Of a stretch of DNA of 64,000 nt, positions 1-11,879 are shown one piece after another. Source of the DNA: Athripsodes cinereus (taxonomy: Eukaryota > Arthropoda > Insecta > Trichoptera > Leptoceridae); assembly GCA_947579605.1 (NCBI GenBank), contig OX388317.1:19239384-19303383 (forward strand). Reading direction: 5' to 3'. Both the position numbers and the translations under genes were made by a program. Below the pieces are notes generated by a model, which was given only the letters and a program-made list of their open reading frames with translations, had not been told where the DNA came from and made no database searches. Each line of letters starts with the position of its first letter. Position 1 is the stretch's first letter.

Positions 1-60
1 TTAGCAGAAACTGTAAAAATCAATGTAGGTAGTGGATTTGACCAAGATTATAAAAAGTAA
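1..60 (+). CDS. Possible 3' end of a coding exon
   Basis: From the first base one frame reads LAETVKINVGSGFDQDYKK and stops at 58-60. An ATTAAA hexamer follows at 83-88. The composition looks more like protein than the surrounding AT-rich DNA. I do not recognise the protein and the rest lies outside the window, so it may be chance. Confidence 0.25.
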   Translation, partial: LAETVKINVGSGFDQDYKK

Positions 61-972
61 TTATTCACATCATATCATTCTTTGATTAAACAGTTTTTTT
101 TTATCAACTACTGTAGAAAAAATCTAATTGTTAATATTTAATATAGGTTTAGGGGGGCAGAATTTAATCTTAACTATACGACATTCTTCCAGTGAAACCA
201 TCCTATTATTGTCACCATGTCCATTACCTATCCATCCCTTGGTACTTGCATACATTCAGTATACTTACGTAACGAAACCGAGTAACATCTAACAAGCTAT
301 TTTCGGACGACTAACACGTGCAATTAGTGATTATATCAGATCAAATCTACGGCAGAATACAGTAAGTATATAGTCCATTCAACGACGTCGGAGAATATGG
401 GAAGGGGTAAGTACCAAATTCCATCTTCAACCTCCACAAGATCCTGTGTATTTTAGTCCGGATGAACTATACCTAACACATTATTGGTATAACATCCACT
501 CCAATTATTTGTATTGAAATTTCTCTTTTCATTTGCGACACTTTTCGTTATTTATTATTATTATTATTAATAATGTAAATGTATCTTTGATATTCTATCA
601 AAAATCTATCTTTTGTGTTTGTATTTTATTTAAATTTTAGAAATTATTTCTGTATTTAAAATTTGTTCCTGAGCATGCTATGTAAAATAATTCACTGTGT
701 CGGTGTTTTGTTAGTAGAATTCCATAGCGAAATTAATAAAACAATTGTTTTATTCTATTATTGATCAATAGTAGAATAAAATACTTGTTTTATTTATTTC
801 AATGTAAAATAATGTTTAAGTTTGTAAAAGACGTAAGCCGTTTATTTGACAAAAAAATAAATAATAAAAATATTTTTTTTATGACTAACGGTACAATTTA
901 AATACAGGTACCTACTCACAGCTTACAATTAAGTTCGTACCTACTAAAATTAATAGAAAGTATCTACTGAAG
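61..972. other. AT-rich intergenic DNA with one fold-back
   Basis: No gene seen. At about 690-800 'cactgtgtcggtgttttg' is followed by a palindrome around ATTGATCAATAG with arms rich in TTTTATTCTA. It is related to segments at 41817-41965 and 63380-63465. Confidence 0.5.
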
Positions 973-1632
973 GTATTATAATATGTATGTATTGTAGGTA
1001 TGGCTAGATAGTTTATAATATGTATGTATTGTAGGTATGGCTAGATAGTTTATTTATAATATGTATTTATTGTAGGTATGGCTAGATAGTTTATTTATAA
1101 TATGTATGTATTGTAGGTATGGCTAGATAGTTTATTTATAATATGTATGTATTGTAGGTATGGCTAGATAGTTTATTTATAATATGTATGTATTGTAGGT
1201 ATGGCTAGATAGTTTATTTATAATATGTATGTATTGTAGGTATGGCTAGATAGTTTATTTATAATATGTATGTATGTATTGTAGGTATGGCTAGATAGTT
1301 TATTTATAATATGTATGTATTGTAGGTATGGCTAGATAGTTTATAATATGTATGTATTGTAGGTATGGCTAGATAGTTTATTTATAATATGTATGTATGT
1401 ATTGTAGGTATGGCTAGATAGTTTATTTATAATATGTATGTATTGTAGGTATGGCTAGATAGTTTATTTATAATATGTATGTATTGTAGGTATGGCTAGA
1501 TAGTTTATTTATAATATGTATGTATTTTAGGTATGGCTAGATAGTTTATTTATAATATGTATGTATTGTAGGTATGGCTAGATAGTTTATTTATAATATG
1601 TATGTATTGTAGGTATGGCTAGATAGTTTATT
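973..1632. repeat. 41-bp minisatellite, 16 copies
   Basis: Head-to-tail array with core GTAGGTATGGCTAGATAG preceded by TATAATATGTATGTATT. The core occurs 16 times. Most periods are 41 bp; some units are 37 bp (missing TTTA) or 45 bp (an extra TATG), and one has TTTTAG for TTGTAG. Internal units are nearly identical, so the array is recent or homogenised. No coding function is apparent. Confidence 0.97.
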
Positions 1633-1785
1633 TGAAAATATTCCACGCCCCATTAATTCATCTATCACGAAAGCGGACTTGTTTCAATTACCACTTATAC
1701 ACACACACAAACACACTTGCGAGATGCAGGGGTTGAGAATTTAGAATTCTTTTTTTTTATTAAAGAAATTTAATCAATCTATCTA

Positions 1786-1995
1786 TACCATCACGATACA
1801 TCTCAAAAGTGGGTTAGCCAGTAGACAATAACAGTAATAAACGTGCAAGTTGTCCACCCCGTGATAATACATCGTGAAGACATTCAGGACGGGATTTTTA
1901 TTGATTATTGGCACGGAGAAGATTATTTTCGTGCAGTTTGTTTTGTTATTTTTTTAGTCGTCTCCAAATTTTCAAAAATGAAAGTGGTCGTTAGT
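1786..1995 (+). repeat. Interspersed repeat family R1 copy
   Basis: R1 has the recognisable order 'ccatcacggcat..cccac-aagtgggg-tagcc..gacc-aactgcatgtaa', 'catgcaagttgtcct', 'gtgccaata', 'acattcaggatgg', 'catcgctgaattaaagatg'. About 15 degraded copies lie in the window, in both orientations. This copy spans the first four blocks. Confidence 0.6.
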
Positions 1996-2334
1996 CTCTT
2001 TTTCGATCATGTTCTAAATTTAAATAGAATCTGTCTTACATAAGATGGTACATTTTGTAGACGTTTATTCGCACCTATTCACCGACTGATGTCAACAAAA
2101 ATATTTATTAGTAAAGTTGGTATAACACATGCCTTCTTATATAGGATCTATCCGAGTTCTATTATATTTTGGAACTATAATAATAAGCGAGGAGATGCAA
2201 ACTAATTTCTTATCTTTCACAATGTTTGACATCTTCTGCATTCTGACTAAGCCCTGTGATAGAACTAGAGAGTCATGATTAGGTACCAACTAGTAGTAAA
2301 CCTGGCTTCTCTCAGGGAATAATATATTTTTCTA

Positions 2335-2460
2335 CTTCCATGTATATGTGTTTAGTGTATTGTATATGTGTGTATTGTCGAGTTACTACCTACCCATAAT
2401 ACAAGATTCATATCTTGATTTGGGACTAGCCCGATCGGTGTGAATTGTCTATGTATGTAT
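2335..2460 (+). mobile_element. SINE family 2, partial copy
   Basis: Contains the family core 'acccataatacaagattc' and 'gggactagcccgatc', then 'gtgtgaattgtctatg' with an ATT-rich end. The tRNA-like head seen at 23300-23512 is missing. Confidence 0.6.
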
Positions 2461-3508
2461 GTAATATTATACACCATTGGATTTCATTGTGGGAAGTTAG
2501 CAACCATGATTATTCAATTTATATTTATTTTATTTAGGTATATGGGTACATTATTTAATTACTGTACCTGCCATTTTGATATTAATTCATCACAAAAACG
2601 TTTGTTTAAATGTTAATATTTCAGTACAATTTTTAATAAACAAAATATCAAAGAAGTACATAGGATGTTATAAAATGTTTTTTTTTCTGCGAAGTGCCCA
2701 AATGCTTTGAGTTTGTGCAGAGGGCATTCGTTTGCACTTGTACAAATGAGCGGTAATGCTGATATACATCAGAGCAACTTGAGTCGATCGAGAGAAGCGA
2801 TCTAAAGAACGGAAAAAGTTAACAACATATGAACACAGATATATACCCATAAATGGATGACTCGAGTATTTATATGAGAATATTAATACAGTACGTCTAT
2901 ATATATTAGGATTTGATTCGAGTCACGTAGAGACCACCCGCTCTACGGACAGCAAAAGTGTGATATGATTTTGCTTTCAGAAGCCTTAGATTCAGTCATA
3001 AATTGAATTATTTCAGTGATATTGTTAGTACTACGAGTAGTGTAGCAATGAAGTGGAAGCTACTACATTGAAGTTGCTACTTCACAAACACATCCACCTA
3101 ATAATAATAATACTGAAAATATGTATTTTATTAGGATTATTAATACCCTAAAATCTTGTTATTTTCGAGATGATTTGGAAAATAGTTTTTTAGTTCGTAT
3201 GTTTCTCACTAGGGGGATCTAGTAGTCAATGTATTGAATGATATTTTAAGCAACGTCATATAAAATTACAATGTGAAATATTAATATATGCTAGTATGCA
3301 ATAACTAGAATTTTATTGTATTGTTTTATTCTTATGCTTTACAATTCAATGTTCTATCTCTGAAAATAATAAACCCCTGGAGTTCCAGAATGTTATAGAA
3401 CTCTATATCTTTTTTGAATGTTTTCGAGAATCCTGAAAAAAGTATATATATGTAAAACACCTAACATATTTTACGAGTATTAAGCGATGAGTTACATAAT
3501 ATGTCATT
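2461..3508. other. AT-rich DNA, nothing recognised
   Basis: Only short, stop-bounded frames without a family signature or splice context. Confidence 0.5.
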
Positions 3509-3687
3509 TAAAAAAAAGATATATCTGGGTTTTGTTTGTTATATACCCAAATACAACCTTATACACCTTTCACAGTAAGCTACTAAAAGCTTGTGTCGTG
3601 AAAGGGGAGTTTGCCGGCACCTGGTAACGAACCACAGACCCCATATTTACGAGGCCGAGACTCTACCTCCAGGCTACCGACGAACTC
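3509..3687 (-). mobile_element. tRNA-derived SINE family 1, near full length
   Basis: On the minus strand a tRNA-like head starts with TAGCCTGGAGG (A-box-like). The body then carries CTTTCACGACACAAGC and 'ggtgtataaggttgtatttggg', ending 'gatatatc' plus T/A runs. The B box is changed here (GGTTCGTTACC) but is canonical (GGTTCGATACC) in the copy at 33171. Confidence 0.75.
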
Positions 3688-3689
3688 AA

Positions 3690-5940
3690 TTCCTCCTGAA
3701 TGACTTGTATTTCATATGGTACATAGAGGGTGACCTAAACGATCATTACATGCAGCATCCACTGGTTATCCCACTTTAGGGATATGCCATAAACGTTTGA
3801 CTGATGTATACCTTATATCAGGATTGGAGCTTTGAAACTGAAATGGCCTCTTCAGGAGATTAATAATTATAGACGTTTGAATGTTTTTGATGTGTCATAA
3901 ATTGACGTTAATTGACAATTAAAAAAAAATCTGATCAAAACCAATTTTTTAAAATACTTATTTTGACAAACTGCATTTATAAGTACTTAATTGTTACAAT
4001 TTTTTGATGTTTTTCAATTTCTTCTTCACTTGTACCTAAATTATGCATATTTATTATTTATACGATTACGGTATCCCGTCTCTTGTGGGACGATTTTTGC
4101 CAAGTACAATATTTTTAGATGGTATCATATAAAATAATTAATTGTTTTTGGCGGATTTTAAAAAAAAATGTATGTGTTTCGATAGTGTTGATTGAATGTT
4201 ATAAACATGACTTTATTTAATTAGTACTGCGTATTTTTTTCATATTCAAAATGTTTGAATTGACACTTTATGACCTAAAAAACTTATTTGTTAGTGTTGC
4301 ACGACAGTTTGAATGAGGTTATTCTCAGAGGATTAAGGACGGAAGCTAAAACTCTCAAAGGTTAACAGTGAGAAGATGCTTTTGGAAATATACTTTTCCT
4401 TTTTTTTGACTTCTTAATATCATACTGTAACAAATCTAGTGAGTCTTATAAAATACCATCAAAAGTTCTTTTATAAATAGTTATTTGCATGAAGAAGAGT
4501 CCAAGTTCCGAGATATACGAGAATTTTTTACTTTTCAAAACAACTTTTTTCAGTTTTTAAAATAAGTATACAGTTATTGATAAGATACGAGAATATTGGT
4601 CAAGCTAACTACAAATTGTTTGCAGGCAACAAAAACTACGGAGACTCTTTGTGGAGTATTTAGAAGAAAAGTAGCTAGATACATCTCCCTCAGTATTTTT
4701 TCTATGTATTAGAGTATCCAGTTAAAAGTAGATATTCACAAAACTCCTCGTCAAAGATATACAACATCTTGAATTCAGCGATGAGATGATCCTCGTTACT
4801 TGACCGAATATCATGTTTTTATAGCACAAAGGAAATAAACAATATGGTAATTACATGACAATAAATCACGTCGTTATGTATGGAAAGATGTAACAAAAAT
4901 CTAAATGTTATTAAAACCAGTGGTAAGTAATGTGTGTAAGTAGGATGTGAGACAAATATAGTGATGTGTAAGAAGGGTGTAGGGCTAGTTTAAAATTTTT
5001 AACGAATGGAAGGAATCCGAGGACTTATGTGGTAATTCTTATGTAATATTTTGTAATTCAAAGATAATATTTTTCTCAAATACAACCTTTAACCTCTTCA
5101 ATACTTCAGATTTATGGCTATAATAAGTATACATGCTTCTACTACTACTCCATAACGGCATATCCATCAAGTCGGGTGGTCAGCAGACCACTCACATGCA
5201 ATAAAATATCTAAAAATTATCAGAAATTTTAATTATAAATGAATTTGCAATATACGAGTTAGAACACTAAAAACTTACAAAAAAATAACAGAGTACCAAT
5301 TCTCGGCCAGGGACACCACGGAACAATTTTGTATTGATACAATTTCTTAATTAATTTTTGTTCTAGAGTAATTCTTATTCCTATATAAAAGATAATCCGT
5401 TGAATTTTAATTATTCTAGTTTACAGTATACTTATAATAATACGAAACCGAGTATTCATTCATTCACAACGGTTTTGTGCTTGAAGTTTAATACAATATA
5501 CATATAAAGTCTGTAATTAATCATACGTTGCATTGAATGTCATACAAAGACCCAGTAGGTATTAGGTCTCGTATGGTCCAGCTAGGGAGAAACCAAGGGA
5601 AATATATTTATAATATAATATAACATAACACATATACAGTATAATATTATTATGGGGTATAATGTTTGCTATAAAATTATGTTATTATCTATAAAACATT
5701 GAAGGTCCTACTTTCAAAAGAGACCAAATGCGCATTTTTGTCCTCATAAATTTAATATAGGTAAATAACCTCAAGAAAATAACTTGTGTAAAAAATTAAT
5801 TTTCAATGTAAAATATGTAAACTTGTAGCTGAACTATCTATGCATTTGAAACGAAAGTACTTCATTGTTAAAGTTTATCTATTTAAATGGTTTAATTACC
5901 TGTTACTCAAAAATAGTCATTTTTTTTCACATGCTTGCAA
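3690..5940. other. AT-rich DNA, nothing recognised
   Basis: Over 2 kb with no gene, RNA gene or transposon domain that I can support. Confidence 0.5.
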
Positions 5941-5946
5941 TTTTTT

Positions 5947-6062
5947 TAAATATGTCAGTATCTGGGTTTGTTAAAAACCCAAATACAGCCTTATACACCT
6001 TTCACAGTAAGCTAAAAGCTTGCGTCGTGAATGGGGAGTTTGCCGTCACTGGGATCGAACCT
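5947..6062 (-). mobile_element. SINE family 1, truncated copy
   Basis: Retains the 'acccaaatac..ccttatacacctttcacag' body and the inverted B-box region GGGATCGAACC. The A-box half of the tRNA-like head is missing. Confidence 0.65.
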
Positions 6063-6774
6063 ATCTGAATAAAAAAATTATTCGTAGGTATGTAATAATC
6101 GAACTCGCAAAAAAAAGCAAGTCAATACCGAAAGTTGGCAATAATCTTATTTTTGATCTATAATAAATAAAATAAATCCACGGAGACATGAAATTGTACC
6201 AATAAACGTATTAAGATAGTTTTAATATGAATCTTAACATTGATACCAGGAGAAGGACTTGTATTTTCATAGTGGCATTTGATGCCGTGATACTATGGAA
6301 AGATAGAAATAATATTTTTTTACTATTCTAGCATTTAGCAGCTTTTGATTCTGGATCAAATTATCTAGGTGATCATAGTACAACACAGTGTGTAGAACAT
6401 AATATTGTGAATATAGGATATAGGATGTGGATATAGCATTTAGGATATGGGTGCCTCAATAGAACTACTGAAAGGATTCGGATAATACACAATTTGTATG
6501 GATGAAAGATGACTCCACTCTTTGTATTTATTATTCAGTAAATATTCGGAGATCATAAAAATGTACATACTTCTCGGGAAGGAAGCGTTTAATGAAACAA
6601 GTAATAAAATAATAAATAAATGAATGCTTTTATTTCTCGAAATTTGTATTTACATATTTCTTTTTTATGCTAAGTTTTAAAAAAAATTGTAAATATTTAA
6701 GTCTATTTTTAATCTTTCTTTATTCAGAACATCTTTAATAAAGGTTCCTATTTATCTAAATTAGAGTTTCATTA

Positions 6775-6895
6775 CATTGTATATGTGTATCGCCGTGTTA
6801 GTACCCATAATACAAGATTCATATCTTAGTTTGGAACTAGCTCGATCTGTGTGTGAATTGTCTATGCGTGTTATTATTATATTAAGTCACAAATT
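6775..6895 (+). mobile_element. SINE family 2, partial copy
   Basis: 'acccataatacaagattc', 'ggaactagctcgatctg' and 'gtgaattgtctatgcgtg', followed by TTATTATTATA. Head lost. Confidence 0.6.
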
Positions 6896-6962
6896 TAATT
6901 AAGTTTTTCATCTAATATTTAGCGATGAGGTTTGCCAACTATTTTGAATGTTTTAATTTTTT

Positions 6963-7052
6963 TATAAGCATGGAGAGGACAGGTCACTTGTTTATAATAC
7001 GCAGCTGGTCTGTTGGCTCCCCCACTTTTGGAATATGCCGTGATGGTAAAGT
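6963..7052 (-). repeat. R1 repeat fragment
   Basis: The minus strand carries the R1 start 'catcacggcatattcc' and 'gtgggggagcc'. Confidence 0.5.
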
Positions 7053-7263
7053 AGTAATAGAAGTTAAATGAGTACATTAAGTTCTTGAACGTATTCTATG
7101 TACATTGTAGTTATTTGTTATTGAAGAAATTTTCTACTATAATATTGAATATTGATTTGCAGGTACATTTTAAAGAAAAAATATTTAATAAAGGGAGTTT
7201 CATTAACTGGAAAAATGTTACAATTGAATTTTATAACTGCTTATTTTGTAGAAATCCATAATT

Positions 7264-7490
7264 TAATGTAAATAAAAACAAAAAACATTGTAGAGTTATA
7301 CTGTGTACTTTAATTCAGTGACCAGATTTCGACATGTTATGTCTTTTTCAAACAAACCTAATACATTTTTTTAGAGAACAAAAATTATGTATTTGGTTAG
7401 TTTGAAAAAGACATAACATGTCGAAACCTGGTCACTTAATTAAAGCACACAGTATAACTCTACAAAGTTTTTTGTTTTTATTAACATTAA
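7264..7490. repeat. Fold-back element with hairpin-GAAA arms
   Basis: Two inverted arms of about 100 bp (7264-7363 and 7388-7490) around a short centre. Each arm holds a 5-bp hairpin (GACAT-AAC-ATGTC at 7410-7422 in the right arm) followed at once by GAAAC or GAAAT, then CTGGTCAC. It sits just downstream of GST A. Confidence 0.8.
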
Positions 7491-7540
7491 ATGTGACAAT
7501 ATTATTAGTCAAATTTTAAACCTTTGCGAAGAAAGTGTTT

Positions 7541-7546
7541 TTTAAT
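7541..7546 (-). terminator. Probable polyadenylation signal of GST gene A
   Basis: ATTAAA on the minus strand about 56 bp past the stop codon (7602-7604). It is a common variant hexamer and the nearest candidate. A fold-back repeat begins just beyond it. Confidence 0.45.
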
Positions 7547-7601
7547 GAATTTTTGGTGATAAAACAAAATCTTCTTAAAAAATTAAGAACACAATAAATT
7601 C

Positions 7602-10271
7602 TTAATACTCGGCTTCTGGTCTAAATTTCATGTATTCCTTAAGCTGTGGCAGGGATAGGACTTTATCCACCAACTGTTTGAGGTTCCTGTAATCTTCCAG
7701 GATATTGAAACGAGCTAGTAGGCTGAAGTATTCGTTGGCACCAGCGAAGTAGAAATCTACCCAGGTAAGCTGAAAGATAAAAATATGATTTGTTACTATA
7801 ATACTCGTAATTAATTGTCAGTTCAAATACTACTTCTTTTAACCAATTGCTCTTGAAAGGTTCAGTGTGTCTAAGGTAAAAATAATTTATAAGAGAGTCC
7901 TTTATGTAAAGAAAGCGTCTGAAAATAAATGAATAAATCTGTACACCACCATTACGAAATTTAATAGAAAAACCATTGTTCTGAAAATAAAAGAATAGTG
8001 TTGTACTCATTACGTTTCAAAGGGTTTGAAAGATATCTTATTATAGAACACCGTTTCAAAATAAGCAGCGTTGGGAATGTCATAGAAGGTTTACTCAGTT
8101 GCACAAAATCGCTGTGAACGGAAAATGTATTTTTTTCCATAAATTTTAAAGAGGAATGTTTAGTAGGTCTCTTACTTTTCCGTTAACGAAATAGCCTCCA
8201 TTGTTCTTCACCATATCGTCCAAGTTTCTCAAGTAAAATGGGAAAACAGTCGCTTTGAAGTCATCATATTTCTTTGCTTGTGCTTCAGGATTTTCAAATT
8301 CACGCATGATTCTGAGCTCTGAAAGAAAAAAGACAGGATTAATGTTTCGTTCACCGATTGATTTCGTCCACAATTTCTTTTCGTACAAGCAACACATTAC
8401 ATGGATATGAATTATTATTTACATAGTTATATTTTTAAGACGCTGCAGTAGAAAGCGCTTCAAAATCTTGTTTTACTAAGAAGGAACCTACATAAGTTGC
8501 ATGGAAATCAATCTAAGGATTTGCCTAAAAGTCTTGTGATTTTCTTATTAATTGGAATATTATAAATATTCGAGGTGGTATAAAATAATTGGTGGTATAA
8601 TATAATACAAAAAGGCCACCCTAGAAGAAGCTGGCAAGGGCAGGTGTCAAACTTGTGTGATGAAAGACTTGGTTTGGAGTGGCCAGAGGTCCTGGAAGCA
8701 GCGGTGGACAGGGATCTCTGGAGGAGGTACCTAGGCGCAATGGGCCCCCGACCCAACTAGGACAAGGGGAAGAAGATGTATGTATGTATGTATAAAATAA
8801 TTCACTAATAGTCAAATTTATGTCCTCTGGGCATATTAACTTGTACACTTACTTGTAATGAAATCGTAGATGACATCAGCTGCAATATCGATCATGACTT
8901 TATCCTTCTCGTTATCACCTTCCAAGTTAATCTTTCTCCCAATATATCTGCAGATAGCTTTGCTTTGATGCAGTCTCATCCCATCAATCTCCAACATTGG
9001 TAACTGTCCCATAGGGACAACTGGAAAGATAAAGGATTGTTATTTTGTATACAATAACAAAATAAAGAACCTCTTGTATACGGGGCCATAGAAACATGCC
9101 ATTTAAAAGTACCTTTTTATCTAGTTAGTAACTAGAGATTAAGATAAACTGTTCAAGGACTTAGATACCTCGGCATATTAGATCGTCAAATTGTGATTTC
9201 AAAAACTAAATGGTTTCGTAGTTTATGTTATCAGTAATTTTATGTAGATACTTGAAAACTGACACCGCATCTTTGATATTTTGTAAGCGGATTTTATGTA
9301 TAATGAATACGCATAATTTTTAAGTTTATATATTACCATATCACATGTTTGATATAGAACATCATGGTATTGATTATAATGCAGTTTTTTTCATAATCAG
9401 GAATTCTGATTATAAAGAAATTTAGACTTTTAGTACAGAAAAGATCCACTAAATATGAAAATCTTTTACGAATAATGAGTTTGATAGAATAGTTGAAATT
9501 GAAAGTTATATCTATCTATTCAGACAGACTCTGAACAGATGATGAAGGAGAAGAAGGCTAGAAGAATGAATTGATTTTTTTTTCTTATTTCTCTTTATCC
9601 TACAAGTGTTGTGACATTATTATGGTGTAGGTATTTTGCATCATATTATGTATGATAATTGTAAATCCTATTCCTGTGTATATAAGATGATCTTGTGATC
9701 TATAAAATGTTGTTAACATGTCTCGGTGAAAAAGCCGTCTGGAAAATAAAGAGACTTAAGTACTAGTATAAGTTTACTTCAGCGATGAGGAATACAACTC
9801 ATCTTGAATTGCTTCTACTGGCAAAATAAAAAATAACTTCTATTGGCAAATAGGAGACAACTTGCATGTTTTTTACGTGCAGTCCAGGTCTACTGGTTAA
9901 TGTCGTGGTTAATGCGATGATGGTGTGAATGAATGAATGAGTACATGTATTAGGAAGTATGACACTTATGATACTGCATGTCTTATTTTTATTGGCGTGG
10001 AGAGGACAACATGTGTGTTTATTGTAATCAGTAAGTTCACTGACTACCTCACTTGTATGATATGCCGTGATATGATGAAAAGAAACTTAAAGTAGGACCA
10101 TGATAATAATTAAGAAAGGTTTGTCTTACCAGTTTTGAGTTCTGGCCATTCCTTTCCAAAACGGTCAACTCTTTTCTCTTCAAAGGGAATCTTTCCATAT
10201 GACAAAAGCATTCTAATAGGTTCACCCAATGCACGTAGGTTAAAATAAGCTAACTGGGCAGGAGCCGACAT
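7602..10271 (-). CDS. Sigma-class glutathione S-transferase, gene A (4 exons, complete)
   Basis: Exons on the minus strand, in order: 10130-10271, 8853-9020, 8176-8318 and 7602-7769 (142, 168, 143, 168 bp), all with GT/AG borders and intron phases 1, 1, 0. They give a 206-residue protein, the usual length for insect sigma GSTs. The N-terminal thioredoxin-like domain (about residues 5-83) has the catalytic Tyr9 in LAYFNLRALGEPIR, the cis-Pro55 in GQLPMLEIDG, and the glutathione-binding Gln66-Ser67 in HQSKAICRY. The all-helical C-terminal domain follows and ends FRPEAEY. Known role of the family: cytosolic homodimers that conjugate glutathione to electrophiles such as lipid-peroxidation aldehydes; some members isomerise prostaglandin H2. 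The start is the only Met before the YFNL motif and sits 104 bp after a predicted start of transcription. Intron 2 contains a retrotransposon tail. Its tandem paralogue is gene B. Orthology to a named gene cannot be settled by eye. Confidence 0.95.
8591..8789 (+). mobile_element. 5'-truncated non-LTR retrotransposon tail in intron 2 of GST A
   Basis: The plus strand encodes the end of a reverse-transcriptase ORF, with the readable tail ERLGLEWPEVLEAAVDRDLW and a stop at 8758-8760. The insert is bounded by perfect 13-bp direct repeats GTATAAAATAATT at 8578-8590 and 8790-8802, which are a target-site duplication. It lies antisense to the GST gene. A more decayed relative is at 57570-57660. Confidence 0.8.
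9990..10077 (-). repeat. R1 repeat fragment in intron 1 of GST A
   Basis: The minus strand shows 'atcacggcatatcatac' and the 'gtcctctccacgccaata' block of R1. Confidence 0.5.
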
Positions 10272-10370
10272 TATGTTGTATACAATTTGATAACAAGTAT
10301 AAAAATAATAAAGTAATGAGTTTAAAATAATGAATTACTTAATACAAGATACAACACTTTGAATACTTTG

Positions 10371-10406
10371 TCACTGCGAAGTTAATATTATATCAAACTA
10401 TTTATA
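10371..10406 (-). promoter_or_regulatory. Core promoter of GST gene A
   Basis: On the minus strand TATAAATA lies at 10399-10406 and an arthropod-type initiator GCAGTGA at 10372-10378. The first T of the TATA box is about 31 bp from the initiator A (10375), which is the canonical spacing. This would give a 5' UTR of about 104 nt before the ATG at 10271. Position and spacing are seen; use as a promoter is inferred. Confidence 0.6.
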
Positions 10407-10954
10407 AAAAAACACAAGGTGATGTTTTTATTTGCTAATATTTTTTAAAATTATAAACGTGTGTATCACAGACGACCAAGCACAACGAGTGTTGAATTGA
10501 AACTAATCATAATATTAGTAAAATTAATATAATAATTCTGTTGTATTCTAAAGTAAAATAGGTATATATGTTTATTTATTTATTGATAAAAGTGGCAATT
10601 ACAGTTCAGAGGTGGTTTAGCTTAATCATTTTATAATGAAAACAATTAACTGTATTGAATTGTATACTGTAGAGGAATACAGAATGCAGTCATACGTAAA
10701 TCCATTAGCATATAATTATTTTTATTTTTGTTTTCATCATAATCATTTACTATATATTAGTACTTTTGTATATAATTTTACGATAGTAAACGAAGAGCGA
10801 ATGTTACGAAGACGAAAATGTTAATGTTTGAAAGAGAGAACTAGAGAACAATTTGTGTAATAAAGGTTGATGATGAAAATCTGGAGCAAGTAAGAGAATT
10901 TATATTAGGGAATTTTGTTTGGGTTGGAGATTCGATAGGGATATCGAAAGCAGG

Positions 10955-11083
10955 GGGTCTAAAATGGCCACATTGAGCAATGCATCTACAATTCATATTT
11001 GGTGAAATGTTGCCGTTAAATCGTTTTAAAATTCCTAATATGATCCTATTATGATTCATATAGTGGCCTTTTTAGCCCCCCAG
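10955..11083. mobile_element. MITE family M1, full copy
   Basis: Begins 'gggggtctaaaatggccac' and ends 'agtggcctttttagcccccc', imperfect inverted ends. The interior 'caattcatatttggtgaaatg' recurs at 39264-39376. A shortened inverted relative is at 14573-14660. Confidence 0.7.
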
Positions 11084-11212
11084 GAAAGTGGCCAGCGTTA
11101 GAGTAACGGTGCACTCCGAACCACTGTCAGCAATGGTCATGTCTCGAACATGGCAAAAATTATACTTGTGCACAATATACTTGGGATTCGCCTTGAGAGT
11201 ATATATAATGAG

Positions 11213-11860
11213 TTACAATCCATTGGATTGGTCTGCAACGAGTTTAGACTTTCTTCTCCACTCCTCCCTATTCTCAGCCAGTCTCTTCAACTCCATGTAT
11301 GAGCCACAGCACATGTCCCTCTTCAGTTGGTCCATATAGGCGTCTCTCGGTCGGCCTCTGCCATTTGTGCCTACGGTCCTGCCCTCTGCGATTGCGACGA
11401 GCAGTCCTGGGTGCCTGATGTTGTGGCCAATCCAATTAGCTCGTTGTTGGCAGATTCTTTTGAGGAGTTGCCTTTTTTCGCCAACCCTGGTGAACACTTC
11501 TTCGTTTTCGACGTGTTCCGACCAATGAATCTTCAGCATGCGTCTATAGCACCACATTTCAAATGCCGCTAACCGTCCGCTTTCCCTCTTACTGATGGTC
11601 CACGTCTCGCACCCATATAGCAGAATGCTCCACACAAAGGTTTTAGTGAGATTCTTCCTCACGCTTAGATCAATATTAGGGGATTCTAATATTTTGGATT
11701 TTTTGTTAAAGGCATTTCGTGCCTGGTTTATTCTGCTCACAATCTCTGATTTGGAGCGTCCATCCTGGTTTATTCTGCTGCCCAAGTACACGAATTCTCT
11801 TACTTGTTTGATGCTCACTCCATTTATGGCAATGTTCGCAGTCGCTTCCTACCTTCTAAC
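11213..11860 (-). pseudogene. C-terminal part of a non-LTR retrotransposon reverse transcriptase
   Basis: An open frame of about 200 codons on the minus strand. It has the typical order FVYLGSRINQDG, LLYGCETW, FEMWCYRRMLKIHW, WIGHNIRHPG, GRGRPRDAYMDQL, then a stop at 11213-11215. This is the thumb and C-terminal tail of insect LINE ORF2 proteins (endonuclease-reverse transcriptase annotations). The catalytic FADD-containing domain is absent, so the copy is 5'-truncated. The frame continues upstream of its first Met for about a dozen codons. A short copy of the same tail is at 35985-36067. Confidence 0.9.
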
Positions 11861-11879
11861 GACGAGAGTATTGTAAATA

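Noticed and set aside
973..1632. CRISPR-like array
   Set aside because: The repeats are contiguous with no unique spacers, and the genome is eukaryotic; it is a minisatellite.
7663..8010. Minus-strand open frame of 115 codons
   Set aside because: It reads through the GST A exon 4 acceptor into intron 3, out of frame with the GST protein over the exon part; the spliced model explains the exon better.
10049..10234. Minus-strand frame of 61 codons starting MHWVNLLE
   Set aside because: It is a different frame over GST A exon 1 and the following intron; the correct frame starts at 10271 with the YFNLRALGEPIR motif.
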